Source of the DNA: Tupaia tana
Taxonomy: Eukaryota; Chordata; Mammalia; Scandentia; Tupaiidae
Assembly (NCBI GenBank): GCA_026018925.1
Contig: JAKSZU010000004.1
Coordinates: 9,644,017-9,708,016, forward strand
Direction of reading: 5' to 3'
DNA length: 64,000 bases
Under the pieces are notes generated by a model, which saw nothing but the letters and a program-made list of their open reading frames with translations, had not been told where the DNA came from and ran no database searches. Of this stretch, positions 53,881 through 64,000 are shown piece by piece. A program made the position numbers and the translations under genes. Each line of letters opens with the position of its first letter. Position 1 is the stretch's first letter.

Positions 53881-56230
53881 CTATATTCTTTATCCAGACC
53901 TCAGGGGCCAGCTGAAATCCTGCTTCCCTCCTCAAATTAGCCTTCCAGTCCTCCACATTGAATAAAGCTTACGTCTCTGCCTGTTTCCGCTCAGCATGCC
54001 CCTGGTTCGGGTAGGGTGCTTGCCACCCTCTGACGGGATCAGTGAGGTGTGGGCTTCCACCTGTGTCCTGCATCCTCCCAAACCCGCACCCACTGTGCCC
54101 CTCTGCGCTGCCACCCACAGCCAGAGCACAGGCCTGCTCAGCAATGTGTGGAGACCCAAATAGATCAGAGCAGCACAGTGGTGGGGATGTGGTAACTGGG
54201 CCATTTACAGAAACAAAAAGGGTGCCCCTGCCCTCCACAGCCCCTGGGGAGAAGGATGACAAACACTCTTTGCCTTGGAGGGTTTGGGGGTAAAATGCAT
54301 CTGCTTTTGCAGCCACAGAACAAAGTTCCGGGACTGAGAAGGGGGTGGGGACAGTTCACTGGCTTAGAGCCCCAGAATTACAGAGCGGTCCAGACTCTTC
54401 AGCCCAGCTGGGGGCTGCAGAGGAGGCAAGGGCATCTCAGCCTGCTCCTTTCCCTGGAGGAGAACCCCCACAGGAGAGAGGGAGGGTCCAAGGTCGGGAG
54501 CCAGTAGCCCACCCAGGCAAGGCCCAGCAAGAGCCCCCAAAGCCACCACCCACTCCCGGCACAGCTAGTCCCGCCCTCCCCACCAGGGCCTGTGGGAGGG
54601 CCTGGGCCCCTGTGGCTGGTGGAACCCTCTCTGTTCGGGGGAGGGGGAGTGGGTCTGCATAAGGGGAAGCCAAAAGCCCCCTCCCGCTGCCCGGGGACAT
54701 AAAGCAGGCCTTTCACTGAGTTCTGGCTGCTCCTGTTGGTTCTTGGCACCCAGCGCCTGAGTACGGGAGGGGCTGGAAAGCAAGTGTGCTGGGGTGGGCA
54801 TGGGGCCGACCACTCTGAGGAGGCTGGCCACCCGGGCCACCAGGCTGCTCCCCAGCTGTGGGGTGAGCTCATGCAGGGAAGCAGGAACAACTTGGGGTGG
54901 AGGGAGCCCGGCATCTAGCAGGCCTGGAGAGCAAGGCTCTGGGGAGCAAGTTTCCTGGGGACTAAGGACGAGCATTCACTCTTCCAGCCCTGCCCCCTCC
55001 TGCCCAGCCCAGATCACCTACTCAGGTGGGCAATCCCATAGCCCCCTCCTCGCCTTTCCCAGGACATTCCCAGGCTCCGCTGCGCACCCGCCCACCAGGG
55101 CAGCCAACCGCACCGCCCCCGCCGCCCTCCCTGGAGTCGCCCACCCGAAAGCCCCTCCTCTCTCCGTCCTTCACGGAAATTCCCAGGCCCGCCGCTCGCC
55201 GGGCCACTGGCCCTTGGCCTCGCAGATGCCAGCCCCAGCTTGGCCAAAACGTGTGGCTCCCTAAACCCCGCGTGGGCCTCTTGGGTGCCTCTGTCAAAGG
55301 CGGCTGGGGCGTCCACCGGCAGGTGCTTTTCCGCTGTGCGTGCCAGGGCCGCCTCCCTGAGCCTCGCCCCTCCCGGCCCCCTCTGGGCTCCCCCCGCAGC
55401 GTCTTCCTTCTCGCCGAGAGTTTGGCGTATACAGCGAAGGAGCCATCGTGACTGGCGGAGGAGCCTAGGGTAGACGAGACAGAGACAGCCACCGAGTCGG
55501 CGTGGGGGATGGGGTGGGGACTGACGCTGCGCCCTCGGGGCCTGGAGGCAGCCGCTGCCGGGGAGAGGTGGAGCGCCATTGGGAGAAACTCGCCTGGATG
55601 GGGGCCGGGGCTGGGAGCGGAGGGGGAGAGGGGGAAGCAGAGTCCGGTTATTTAAATTGAGGGTAGACTGTACAAGTAACTCTTGTGCGGTCCTTCCACC
55701 ACCCCCGCGCTCAGAGCACTCCTATCACCCCGAGATTTTGTGTCGGGGTGGGAATAGGAACGTACTGGGTCAAATCAACGGGTAGCCCCCACCCCCAACA
55801 CATCGTGCTGCACCTGAGCTCCAATGCTTAATCCTGCCAGTCTACGCACTCACACCCCTCTCCCTGGATGGGGGTAGGAGCGACTGTGAACGGGGCTCAG
55901 AAGCATCGCCCCCGGCCCCGGGCAGCAAGTTCAAAGCCACCACCCGAGATCTCCGCTCGTAACGGCCACGACTTGAAGAGCCGAGTCCTTTGGTTACCTT
56001 TTCCAGACAGTATTCCAATTCCCAAACGTGGGAGAGGCGTGTGTGTCTGTGCCTGTGTGTGAGCGCGTCTGTGTCACTGTGTGTGTGTGTTTGTGAGTAT
56101 AGGGGGTGTATTAATGGGTGATCTTCTAAATGAAAACGGGAGGACCGAACTTACAAGAAACTGGTCAATTGTAAAACAAACGGGAATAAACAACCCTTTA
56201 GAGGTAATTTGTGGTTTATCTGGAGGTGGA
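53881..56230. other. Upstream flank of the CSMD2-side gene
   Basis: GC-rich and increasingly CpG-rich from about 55050. A run of GT near 56036-56095. No gene. The long open frames at 54400-55580 reflect GC composition. Confidence 0.6.
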
Positions 56231-56580
56231 GGTGGCGCTGAGGAGGAACCCCCACCCCCCGATATTTTTCCTTGGCTGCGCCTCCACCCCCAGCGTTTGG
56301 AGCGGCGGAGAAACGGCTCCGGAGTGATTAATCCGGGGATAATTCGCCCCCCCGCCCCCCGGCGCGAACCCCGCGAAGCGGGATTGGAGCGAGTCACTTC
56401 CGAGAGCGCAACGCGCCTCTCCCCGGCCGGGCGGACACTTGGTTCATTCCAGCCGCAGAAGCTCAGGGCTCCCGCCGTACCGGGATTTTTTTCCGAGCAG
56501 AAAAAAGCTCCAGAGCTCTCCTGACCTCCTTTCTCCTCGCCGGCGAGCGGAGCCTCTCCCTCGGCGCTGCCGGCCGCGCC

Positions 56581-56770
56581 ATGCCGCGCTCGCGGGGACG
56601 GGAGCAGGGGCGCTGCGGCTGCCCCGCGGGGAGGACTCGCGGCGAAGCCGGGATTTCGGCGCTCGTGCCGGGCGCGGGGAGCCGCTGGGGCCGCCCGCCG
56701 TCGCCAACGCCGCCGCCGCCGCTGCTGCTGCTGCTGGGCTGGGGGCTGCTCAGCGCCTCGTCAGCCGCGG
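56581..56770 (+). CDS. CSMD2: First coding exon, signal-peptide exon, probable CSMD2
   Basis: ATG at 56581 lies in context GCGCCATGC (G at -3) and the exon ends at donor GTAAGT at 56771. It encodes 63 residues plus the first base of a codon. The basic start MPRSRGREQGR is followed by a Pro run and a hydrophobic core LLLLLGWGLLSASSAA, so it is a secretory leader on an unusually long (about 45-residue) N-region. CSMD proteins are giant type I membrane proteins of alternating CUB and Sushi domains; their known role is complement-control and synaptic, and phase-1 introns between modules are usual, which the donor phase fits. The assignment rests mainly on position: in human, as I recall, CSMD2 lies next to C1orf94, in opposite orientation. 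No CUB-coding exon is in the window. Another secreted-protein gene cannot be excluded by the exon alone. Confidence 0.72.
56711..56737 (+). repeat. CCG/CTG compound trinucleotide repeat in the signal peptide
   Basis: Four CCG codons (Pro) followed by five CTG codons (Leu). Leu-run length in signal peptides is often polymorphic. Confidence 0.9.
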
Positions 56771-57588
56771 GTAAGTCCGCCAGCGTCTGGGAGCCGGCGG
56801 CCGCCGCGCGCCCCACCCGAGCCCCGAGCCCACCCATCCCCGACCAGGTCCCAGCCCCTTCCCCCACTCGAGTCTTAACCCCCCACCTTCCCAGCTGCCC
56901 ACCCTGGCCTCATCTTCGCCTCCGCCTATCCCCTCTCCCCCACCCCACCCTCAACCACGTCCTCACCACCCTCACCCTCGTTGCTACCCCAACCCCAGCC
57001 GCAACTTGACCGGATCCGGCCAGTGTGGGGGCCCTGGAGACAGACGTCCGTGCCTGGGTGGCGGGGCACCTGGATCGTGGCTTCAGCTTATCCAGCCTCC
57101 CAGCCCCCAAGGTGCCAGGCTTTTCCCGGATAAACTTTCCCGGAGCCCTGCTCCCCCGGCTCCGGATTTTGCTTGGCATGCGGGTCCAGGGGGCTGAAGA
57201 CTAACTGCGTGCCCCCTCCCCATTTCCGCGTCTGCAGGGTCTGCCCTTCCCTGCCCCCGCCCATTTTCTCCGAACCGAGCCAGTGCCCCCGCCTGAGCCG
57301 CGGGTAGACCGCGGCCGCCATCCCCCTCCCCAAGCGCCCCCTCCCGCGGCGCTCGGAGCTGGGAGGGGGGCAGGTGGGCGCGCGCCCAGGCGGGGTCTCG
57401 CGCATTCTTTTCGGGAGGGCTCAGGTGGGGGCTGGAGGGTGTCGAGCGAGGGGAGGCGGGGGCGGGGGTTGTGTCCGGGGGCGGGGGAGGGAGTGTCGCC
57501 GCCAGGCTCCGCGCCGCCACATTCCCCGCGGTTCCCACTCCGCGCCAAAGTGCCCTTTCCCGCGCCCTGCTGCAGCCGAGCGCCCGGG

Positions 57589-57622
57589 CTGCGGCAGCGG
57601 CGGCGGCGGCGCGGGCGGCAGG
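57589..57622 (+). repeat. CGG trinucleotide tract
   Basis: CGGCAGCGGCGGCGGCGGCG, short and imperfect. Confidence 0.85.
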
Positions 57623-60229
57623 ACCCGCTTTCAGCGACCGAGTCCAGGAGGGGCAGGCGGGGAGGGAGCGGAGAGTCCCGGAACTTCGCGGGTGTCTGGC
57701 TGCAGCTTGCTGTCGCGGAGGAAGCGAGAGAATCTTCGAGGGAACTCGGTCCCCAGTGGAAGCCTCTGGCCTTGACTGGTCCCTTCTCACTTTATCCACC
57801 GCACCCCTCTGAGGCGCGGCTGTAGCCACAGCCTAGAAAGTTCCTTGGGCCCAGGTGGGGACGGGTCCAAATGCGAACCCCTGGAGCTGCATTTTCGTGT
57901 AGCCTGGGGGCCGATATGCACTGGGGCAGAAAACCAGGAACACCTGCTGCCCAGGCCGGACCTGGGCACCTCGGCCTGGAGCAGAGCCTTTTTTCCCCCC
58001 ATGTGATCTATTTTTTAAAGCTATGAATTGGACCTCTGAAGGGTTGGCCACAGCCACCCTGTACCCTACTGCCTCTCCTTGGAAAATGCTCCCCAGCTCT
58101 GGCAGGTCATTGCGTGGCGAGGTCTCTGGCCCTCTCTGGGCTCCAGTAGCTTTTGAACCCGTCCTGGCAGACCTTGTCGTCCCCTCCCCTCCCCGCCACC
58201 GATCCCGGAGCCACGGAGTTTTGGGGTTCCCAGTCAGGGAGGACACCCCAAGCCAGCTCTGGCTGTCTTGTCCCTACTTAACCGGACTTTCTCAGGTTCT
58301 CCTAAGAGTCATAGCCACCGACACCCAGAGAGGGGCGCCCGCGGTGCGCGCGCCTAGGAGCTCTGGCCTCAGCGCACACCCACACCCGCGAGAGGCTGTT
58401 CATGCTGATGCCACTGGTCACTCAGACTTGCCACATGGGCGGCTGGGGGAGCCCTGCGACAGAATGTCAGGCCTCTCGGACTTTTATCCAGGACGAGGCC
58501 CCCTGCTCCCGCTTAGCAGGCTGGAGAATCCCTTTGGATCTGACCAAACTGTTTTTCTGAGTAGATCTGTTCCTTCCCCTTTGGGCTTGTCATGCCCTGG
58601 GGAGAGAAAAGGCCACTGCCCAGAGCTGGCACTCTGCTCCCGGTGCCCATCCTGCTGGGTAGAGAGGCCCAGTGGCTTGCAGCTCTGTCTTGGTCAGTAA
58701 GAAGTTGGGGGGCAGGGGTGGTGGCGGTGACTCAGGGAGGAGCCACTGCTCTCCTGCAGGCCCTGCCCTGGCTCTGGTGCTTTTCTTTGGAAACATTGCT
58801 GCATGTCGATGTGCTTTTGGTCTTGGAGGCAGAGCTTTGGAGATGGACTTGGTGACAGAGGAGTGGCAGGGTTTGGCGCGTTAGCGGGAGGAACACATTC
58901 ATTTTGTGTTCACTTGGCGCTGTGGACTTTCAGAGATGCTCGGACTGGCAGCTCCCTTCCTTAGTGATCAAGGGTTACCATGAGCAGAGGGATTGGAAGG
59001 GGGGAGCTTCCTCACCTACCTTTATCTTCCGCACCCCTTTCTCCGCATCCTGCCTTACACACCACCTGCTCAGCCCCTTAGAGTCTGCCCCTCTGCTACC
59101 TCTGCTCCTGCCATCCACCCACCTCTGCTCATAACATGCCCCCTCGGCCTGTAAACAAGTGCGTCTCTGACGTGCATCAAGCCAAGGAGACTTCTTGGTC
59201 CCTTTGACCTCCTCCAGCCACCATCTAGTTTCTCTGTCTTTTACAGTCATCTCCAAAGGGGTCCTCGGCTCACTTTCTTTCCTACCAGACGTTCCCCGCA
59301 GGCCCCTCCCCCAGGACTGCTGGAGGCTAGGACGAGATCACTTCCGGATGACCACAGTAAGCGCCAAGCCGGCGCTGCCTCCTCCAACCTGGGCTTCCTG
59401 TACCTCTCTGAGACTTTGGACACTTTGGGTCACTCCTTTTTATATTTCTCTTCCTTGGATCCTGGGACTGTTTTACTGATTTTTCTCATCCGTTTTGAAC
59501 ATTTCAACACTGATTCCTCCCTGCGGCTTTAGTCCCTGGTACTTTTCCCTGTCCCCTTTCCCCACTCCCTGGGTGAGCTCATCCGTGCCTGTCCCTCCCA
59601 CTCTCACACTCGGCCACTCCCAGACAGAGCCCTCCTGCCAAGATGTCTCTCCTGGTCTATTCCTGTTGGCTTCCTCGTCCGTGGAGACTCTGGGTCTCGG
59701 CAGCTCATATATCCACAGACGCTTGGACACCTTCGCCGAGATGTTTGTGTTCCAGAGCAAACTCACTCGCTTCTCTCCTGAGTCTCTGGTATGCTCCCTC
59801 TGGGTGTCACAGATGGAGCCAGTCACCTCCCAGTCACCCAGCAAGGAAACCTGACAGTAAGCCTCAACTCCTTTCTCAGCAGGTGGCCAAGTCATGTCAG
59901 TTTTTTGCCCTCCGTTATTCTCAAACCTAGTTACGTTTCTCTGGATTAAGCAGCTCTGAGCATTGAAAAGGCTATAATGCTTCCCATCCTCTTAATAAAA
60001 ATTAAAAAGAAAAAGCAGTATTAAAGTGAAAGGAATTCTGACACAGTTCTGATTTTTCCCATACCAACCATCAACCACTTTGTAACTTTTATTTTTTAAA
60101 TCAAACAGCAAATTATTTAAAAAAATAATTTCTCCTGCCTTGCCTGTTACTGAAGGGCTTGCTTTTAGTTGGCCCCTTGCAGACGGAGCACTGACTGTGC
60201 CCAGGGTTCTCTTGTATTGAAAACTGGAT

Positions 60230-60310
60230 GCTATTAAAAGTGCCCGTCTGTCTGCCTCATGTGTTAAACTGCAGGCTCCCTGAGGCCAGGGACAGCGCAT
60301 GGTTCTCAGG
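60230..60310 (+). repeat. L2 LINE 3' fragment
   Basis: TGTTAAACTGCAGGCTCCCT, GAGGCCAGGGACAGCGC. Short. Confidence 0.5.
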
Positions 60311-60954
60311 GCACCCTCAGCAATCAGCTCAGGACCTGACTTTGAACCGGTGCCTCAGGATAAATCAGCAGGTGGTTTTGACCTTGTTTTCCTTAGACAG
60401 TTGCCATGGGCTGCTAAGGCCACATTGGGAGTTTTAGTGAAAGGAAGCCAGCCCGCTGGTTTGCAGAGGTGACAAGATGCAGACACTTAATCAGTTGCTC
60501 TTCCCCATAACTAGGTCCCGCAGCTTCGTGAGACCACTCCCTAGACGCTAGAACCAGTGCAACCGCCAGCCCTGGGCTCACGACCATGCCTCACCCCCAG
60601 CATGTGCCAAGGGAGGTATCAGACTGCAATGTCACCAGTGTGTATGTGGGTTCAAATTTCCATTTGCTCGCAAGCTGTGGGTCTGTGGTTTTATAAAAAT
60701 GAGCTGACCACAGCAGCTTAACCGTGGTGAGGGCTAGTGAGCGCGTGGCTTTGTTGAATGTGAGGCTAGAGTCGTGTGCTAGGGGCCTGGAGAATTGGAC
60801 TTGGGGGGCTTGGACATTGCCAGGTTTGGGCTTGTCCAGAAGAGTCCAGCAGGTGGCTTCAGCAGCACCGCCCTGGCTCCTGTGCCTCACATACCTGCTT
60901 CGTCCTTGTGGCCACACCAACAGGATTACGAGAACCCGATTGCCAGCTGCACCA

Positions 60955-61105
60955 GCTGGTTGGAGACCCAGCTGCTCTTCAGGCCTCTCTGAGGCTCAGG
61001 TTCTCCCCCCTGCAAAAATGATGAGTAATTCCCATGTTATGGGAGGCATTGGAGATCAGATGCAACAGGCCCAGCGCCATAGCAAGAGATAAATAGCCTT
61101 GCCAG
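60955..61105 (+). repeat. MIR SINE fragment
   Basis: CCTCTCTGAGGCTCAGGTTC, CCCCTGCAAAAATGATGAGT, CAACAGGCCCAGCGCCATAG. Decayed. Confidence 0.55.
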
Positions 61106-62539
61106 GGTCTGACCCTGGTCTTCCTGGCTTCGAATCCTTTCCTCGTAGCTCTCGGCTCCTCGACTTCTCCGGGGACTCAGGCGGTACCACGGCCTTGGAC
61201 CCCTTCTGCCCACGCTGCCGTCCTCGGCCTCGCTCGTCCCACCGGGCTCCCCCCATAGTGCCGTGCTGTTTGTGGCTCGGGGCCTGACCCCAGACCTCAG
61301 GCCTCAAGAGCCACCAACAGTCGTCTCCACCACAGGCTCCCGAGGGCTGGCTGCAAAATCATCCCTGGTTTCTAGCCCCAAACATCTGTCCTGATGGAGC
61401 CCCACGGGCTCTCCCAGCTCCCCTGCTCTCCTGTTGGAAAACTCATCAGGGCATACTAGTATTTCTGGTTGAATGGGGGTGTCTTTCTTCCCTCTGGCTG
61501 GCGGGGGAGTATGGTGGGCTCACAGCACATTTACATGCTCAGTAAACACCTGGTGAGGGCACCAGCCTAGGGCTCCCCTCCCCTCAGCCCACCCTCCTGG
61601 ATGCTCCCAAGGCAGTGGGGGGTGGGGAGGGGAGTCAGGGGTGAAGGGGTATCTCCAAGCCGGAGCAGCCCCAGGCCGATCTGCACAGAGTGACCTTGGG
61701 GGACTTCCCGAGGGCAGGGCACGTCCTCTTCATTCATGGAAAGCACTCGGCATTGTTGGCAGTGGACATACTACTCAGCTACAGCCATGGTCTGTGGCTT
61801 TCTGCCCCAGACACTTAGCATCTCAGCAGCAAGAACTCACACCATGCCCCTCTAAGATGTGCTGGCGAGAGGCTTTCCTCTGCTCTCCCGCTGAGAGCAC
61901 ACCCCTAGAACCTGGTCATTCAACCCTGGGACCCGAGGTGGTGCTCCTCTTCTGGGAGGTTAAGGGGAGGACTGCTAGCTCCCCTTGGAGGGTGGAGCTT
62001 GCTGCAGCTCTGGCCTCCCTGGGTTTCTCTCCTTGGGGAGGATATGACCTCCAGCCTTCCTCTGCTCGCTGCATAGTCCTGGGAGGTGCTCCAGCAGCAG
62101 GAGACCATCTGGGAGAACCTGCGAATAAAGGGTATTGCAGGGTCCTCAGCCCCACGGAGACTCTGCCTCGAGTTTCACTAGTTGTAAGTAGAACTCGGTT
62201 CTCCCTTGGACCCCAACATGACCAAGAATAGGCTATGCAATGCGGGGTTCCTCAGCTTGAAAGCGGTAGCGGTTCTTAGATCGCTCTCCTTGCTCTAGTT
62301 TATTAAGAGAAACAAAGGAAACTTGTATTTATTTTCCCCCAGACTCTTGAGAGCTCAAGCCCTGGACTATCTATCTTTTCATATTCTCCTGTGAAGAAGA
62401 AACTCTGTCTGCTTTTCTCCTCTCCCGCCAAGCACACACTTGGTTCTTAGATCTTTGTTGGAAGGAAGGTGAGACCCTTGGGCTTTCTTGGGTAGCTTCG
62501 TGTTACGGGAAGGATGGTTGTGACCTGTGTGCGTTCACC

Positions 62540-63022
62540 AACGAGGACTTCGGCCACGCAAGGATGAGAAGAGAGGGGGTGGAACAGAATGCGATGGGCT
62601 TGAACAAGAGACTTCGAGAAGGACTGGTATCAAACAGGAAGGAGTGAGTTGGGTTAGGATCAAGAGAGGGTCGGGACGTATTAGGGTGGGCTGGATAGAG
62701 TAAGGTAAGTAGTGGAGTGGAACGGGACAGGGTTGAGTGAGATGTAACAGTTGGGGATGGGATGAAGAGGATGGGATATGGAACTAGCAAGTGGTGTAGT
62801 AGCTAAGGGACTGAACTCCCACACGGCTGACTGTGGTTTGAGTCTCAGACCCAGTGACTTGAAATTCACGCCAGGCACATGTACATGCGTGCCTAAAATC
62901 CCAAGAAGAGAGTGGAGGAGAAGGGATTGTGGCATAGCCATCCTCCCTGGGGGTGATTTCTCGCTTTTTCTTTGTCTGTCTCTCTGGCGAGCACATGCGT
63001 CCTATAGCAAAAATCTCTCTTT

Positions 63023-63053
<31 letters not shown>

Positions 63054-63245
63054 AGTGGAGTGTTCCAGGATTGACTGGGAGGGAGCAAGGTGTTAGAATG
63101 GATGAGAGAAGGGTCATGGAGTCGGGTGGGCGGGTTGGACAATCGGGATGCCATGGGGTAGAGGCAGAGGTATTGGATGATGCGGAGGTGAGTGAGTCAG
63201 GAGGGACTGGGAGAGCCTGCGCAGGGTGAGTTGGGAGGGAATCCT
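62540..63245 (+). repeat. Degenerate G-rich tandem array split by a SINE
   Basis: On both sides of the SINE at 62778-63052 there are irregular recurring words such as AGGGTGGGCTGGA, GGGGATGGGATGAAGAGGAT, GGGTGGGCGGGTTGGACAAT and GAGTTGGGAGGGAAT. The unit is short (roughly 10-20 bases) and badly diverged. The minus-strand open frame shows the same as repeated Pro, Ser, Thr and Leu. Confidence 0.6.
62778..63052 (+). repeat. tRNA-derived SINE, older copy
   Basis: Head ATGGAACTAGCAAGTGGTG, TAGTAGCTAAGGGACTGAAC, B box GGTTTGAGTCTC, body with GAGAGTGGAGGAGAAGGG, tail CCTATAGCAAAAATCTC and an AGAGAGAG run replacing poly-A. Confidence 0.88.
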
Positions 63246-64000
63246 GGGAGGATGTGCTGGGGTTGTAGAGCTGCTTATGACACATACAGGCATGGGCGGC
63301 GAGGGAGGACACCAGCGACCACACGCTCCCCCACCTTACTGTAGCACCTCCATCCTTCTGCCCAGACTCCGAGCTGGGAAGTGGCCAGCAGGCGGGAGTC
63401 GCCTGCTGCCTTTGATCCTACAAGGCACAGGCCCTAAAATGCAGAGGCCCCATCACCTGCTGCCAGGGCTCACTCTTCAGGGAGAAGCTGGGAGTCTTGT
63501 GGCCACCACCAGGAGCCCCACCAGAGAAAGACGCCTGGTACAAGCCAGGGCACCAGGGCGGCTCACGTCAAGTCCAACAGAGAAGGCGTGCGCCCACCCT
63601 GGAGCTAGTGGGGCAGCTGCACCCACAGGAAGTCAGGTGCTGGGTACACTCGGGGTTCACCTCCACGGCTCCCTTTTTTGGAAAGTCTCTCCACTGACAA
63701 CTGCCTTTTACTTTCTACCTATTTGTTTCTGTATTGGTGGAAAATTTGAAATCGAATTGATCTCTAAGAGGAAGTCAGTCCTGTCCTTCAGAATTATTAT
63801 CATCAGGAACTGTTATGATGCTAAAAATAATGTATGTATAGTTACATTACTGAGAGGCTCAAATAACTCTTAGGAATGTATTTGAGAACCTCCTGTGTGG
63901 TCTAGGGCAGGAAGTAAGGGCTCATCTCGCTGCACAAACAGCCTTCCTCTCTGCCAAGGTCTAATTTATCCTCAATTAAGCGCAATTAGAATCCAGAAAC

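Larger units (their letters stand above)
56235..57780 (+). promoter_or_regulatory. Large CpG island at the presumed CSMD2 5' end
   Basis: Dense CpG from 56235 (GGCTGCGCC, CGCGAACCCCGCGAAGCGGG) through the first exon and deep into intron 1 (GGCGCGCGCCC near 57377, CGGCGGCGGCGGCGCGGGCG near 57600). No TATA box is evident, as expected for this promoter class. Open frames on both strands here, up to 248 residues, are compositional. Confidence 0.8.
56771..64000 (+). other. Intron 1 of the presumed CSMD2 gene (5' part)
   Basis: Starts with donor GTAAGT and does not end in the window. 56771-57780 is CpG island. 57780-59500 and 61100-62480 are unique-looking with no exon I can support. 59980-60240 is AT-rich. 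An L2-like fragment lies at about 60230-60310 and a MIR-like fragment at about 60955-61100. The last 300 bp are AT-rich and repeat-free. Confidence 0.65.

Noticed and set aside
57083-57829. 248-residue minus-strand open frame and other frames in the CSMD2 island
   Set aside because: CpG-island composition lacks stop codons; residues are Ala, Arg, Pro and Gly-rich without domain.
1626-63052. tRNA genes
   Set aside because: A and B boxes occur in every SINE head, but none folds as a full cloverleaf with a CCA-compatible acceptor stem and all are joined to SINE bodies.
1-64000. CRISPR arrays, operons, phage or bacterial defence systems
   Set aside because: The window is mammalian: spliced genes, CpG islands and mammalian repeats throughout; the only regular arrays are microsatellites and a minisatellite.

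Overview
This is a window of placental-mammal nuclear DNA. The evidence is interrupted genes with GT-AG splice sites, CpG islands, ancient MIR, L2, MLT1 and MER5 repeats, CA microsatellites, and about twenty copies of a lineage-specific tRNA-derived SINE. I see no Alu, B1, carnivore SINEC, ruminant or horse-type SINE, so primates, mouse or rat, carnivores, ruminants and horses are unlikely. I cannot name the species from memory.

Two protein-coding loci are visible, arranged head to head. On the minus strand, positions 41366 down to 3992 hold a complete seven-exon coding sequence that I recognise as the orthologue of human C1orf94, a poorly characterised, Pro/Tyr-rich, mostly disordered protein. 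All twelve splice sites are canonical, the reading frame stays open across every junction, and the predicted product has 578 residues. On the plus strand, a CpG-island first exon at 56581-56770 encodes an Arg-rich leader followed by a signal peptide and ends in a phase-1 donor. By its position next to C1orf94 in opposite orientation, and by its signal-peptide exon, I assign it to CSMD2, the giant CUB and Sushi multiple-domain membrane protein. Everything from 56771 to the end would be its first intron.

Layout: 1-3991 is the flank downstream of C1orf94, with SINEs and an AT-rich remnant. 3992-41366 is the C1orf94 gene, with introns holding MIR, L2 and SINE copies, a 37-bp minisatellite (11.7 kb) and CA tracts. 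41.4-56.5 kb is the interval between the divergent genes, with a compact CpG island at 41.95-42.41 kb (likely C1orf94 promoter), a MER5-like palindrome, two MaLR-type LTRs, and several nested SINE insertions. 56.2-57.8 kb is the large CSMD2 CpG island. 57.8-64 kb is intron with a degraded G-rich tandem array near 62.6-63.2 kb.

No operon, CRISPR array, phage or other defence system is present. The unusual content is retrotransposon biology (a SINE family with one tRNA-like head and at least two tails, a target site used twice, nested insertions with intact duplications) and two small coding repeats: a 15-bp in-frame tandem repeat in C1orf94 exon 1, and a CCG/CTG compound repeat in the presumed CSMD2 signal peptide. 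Long open frames elsewhere lie in CpG islands, minisatellites or SINEs and are not genes.
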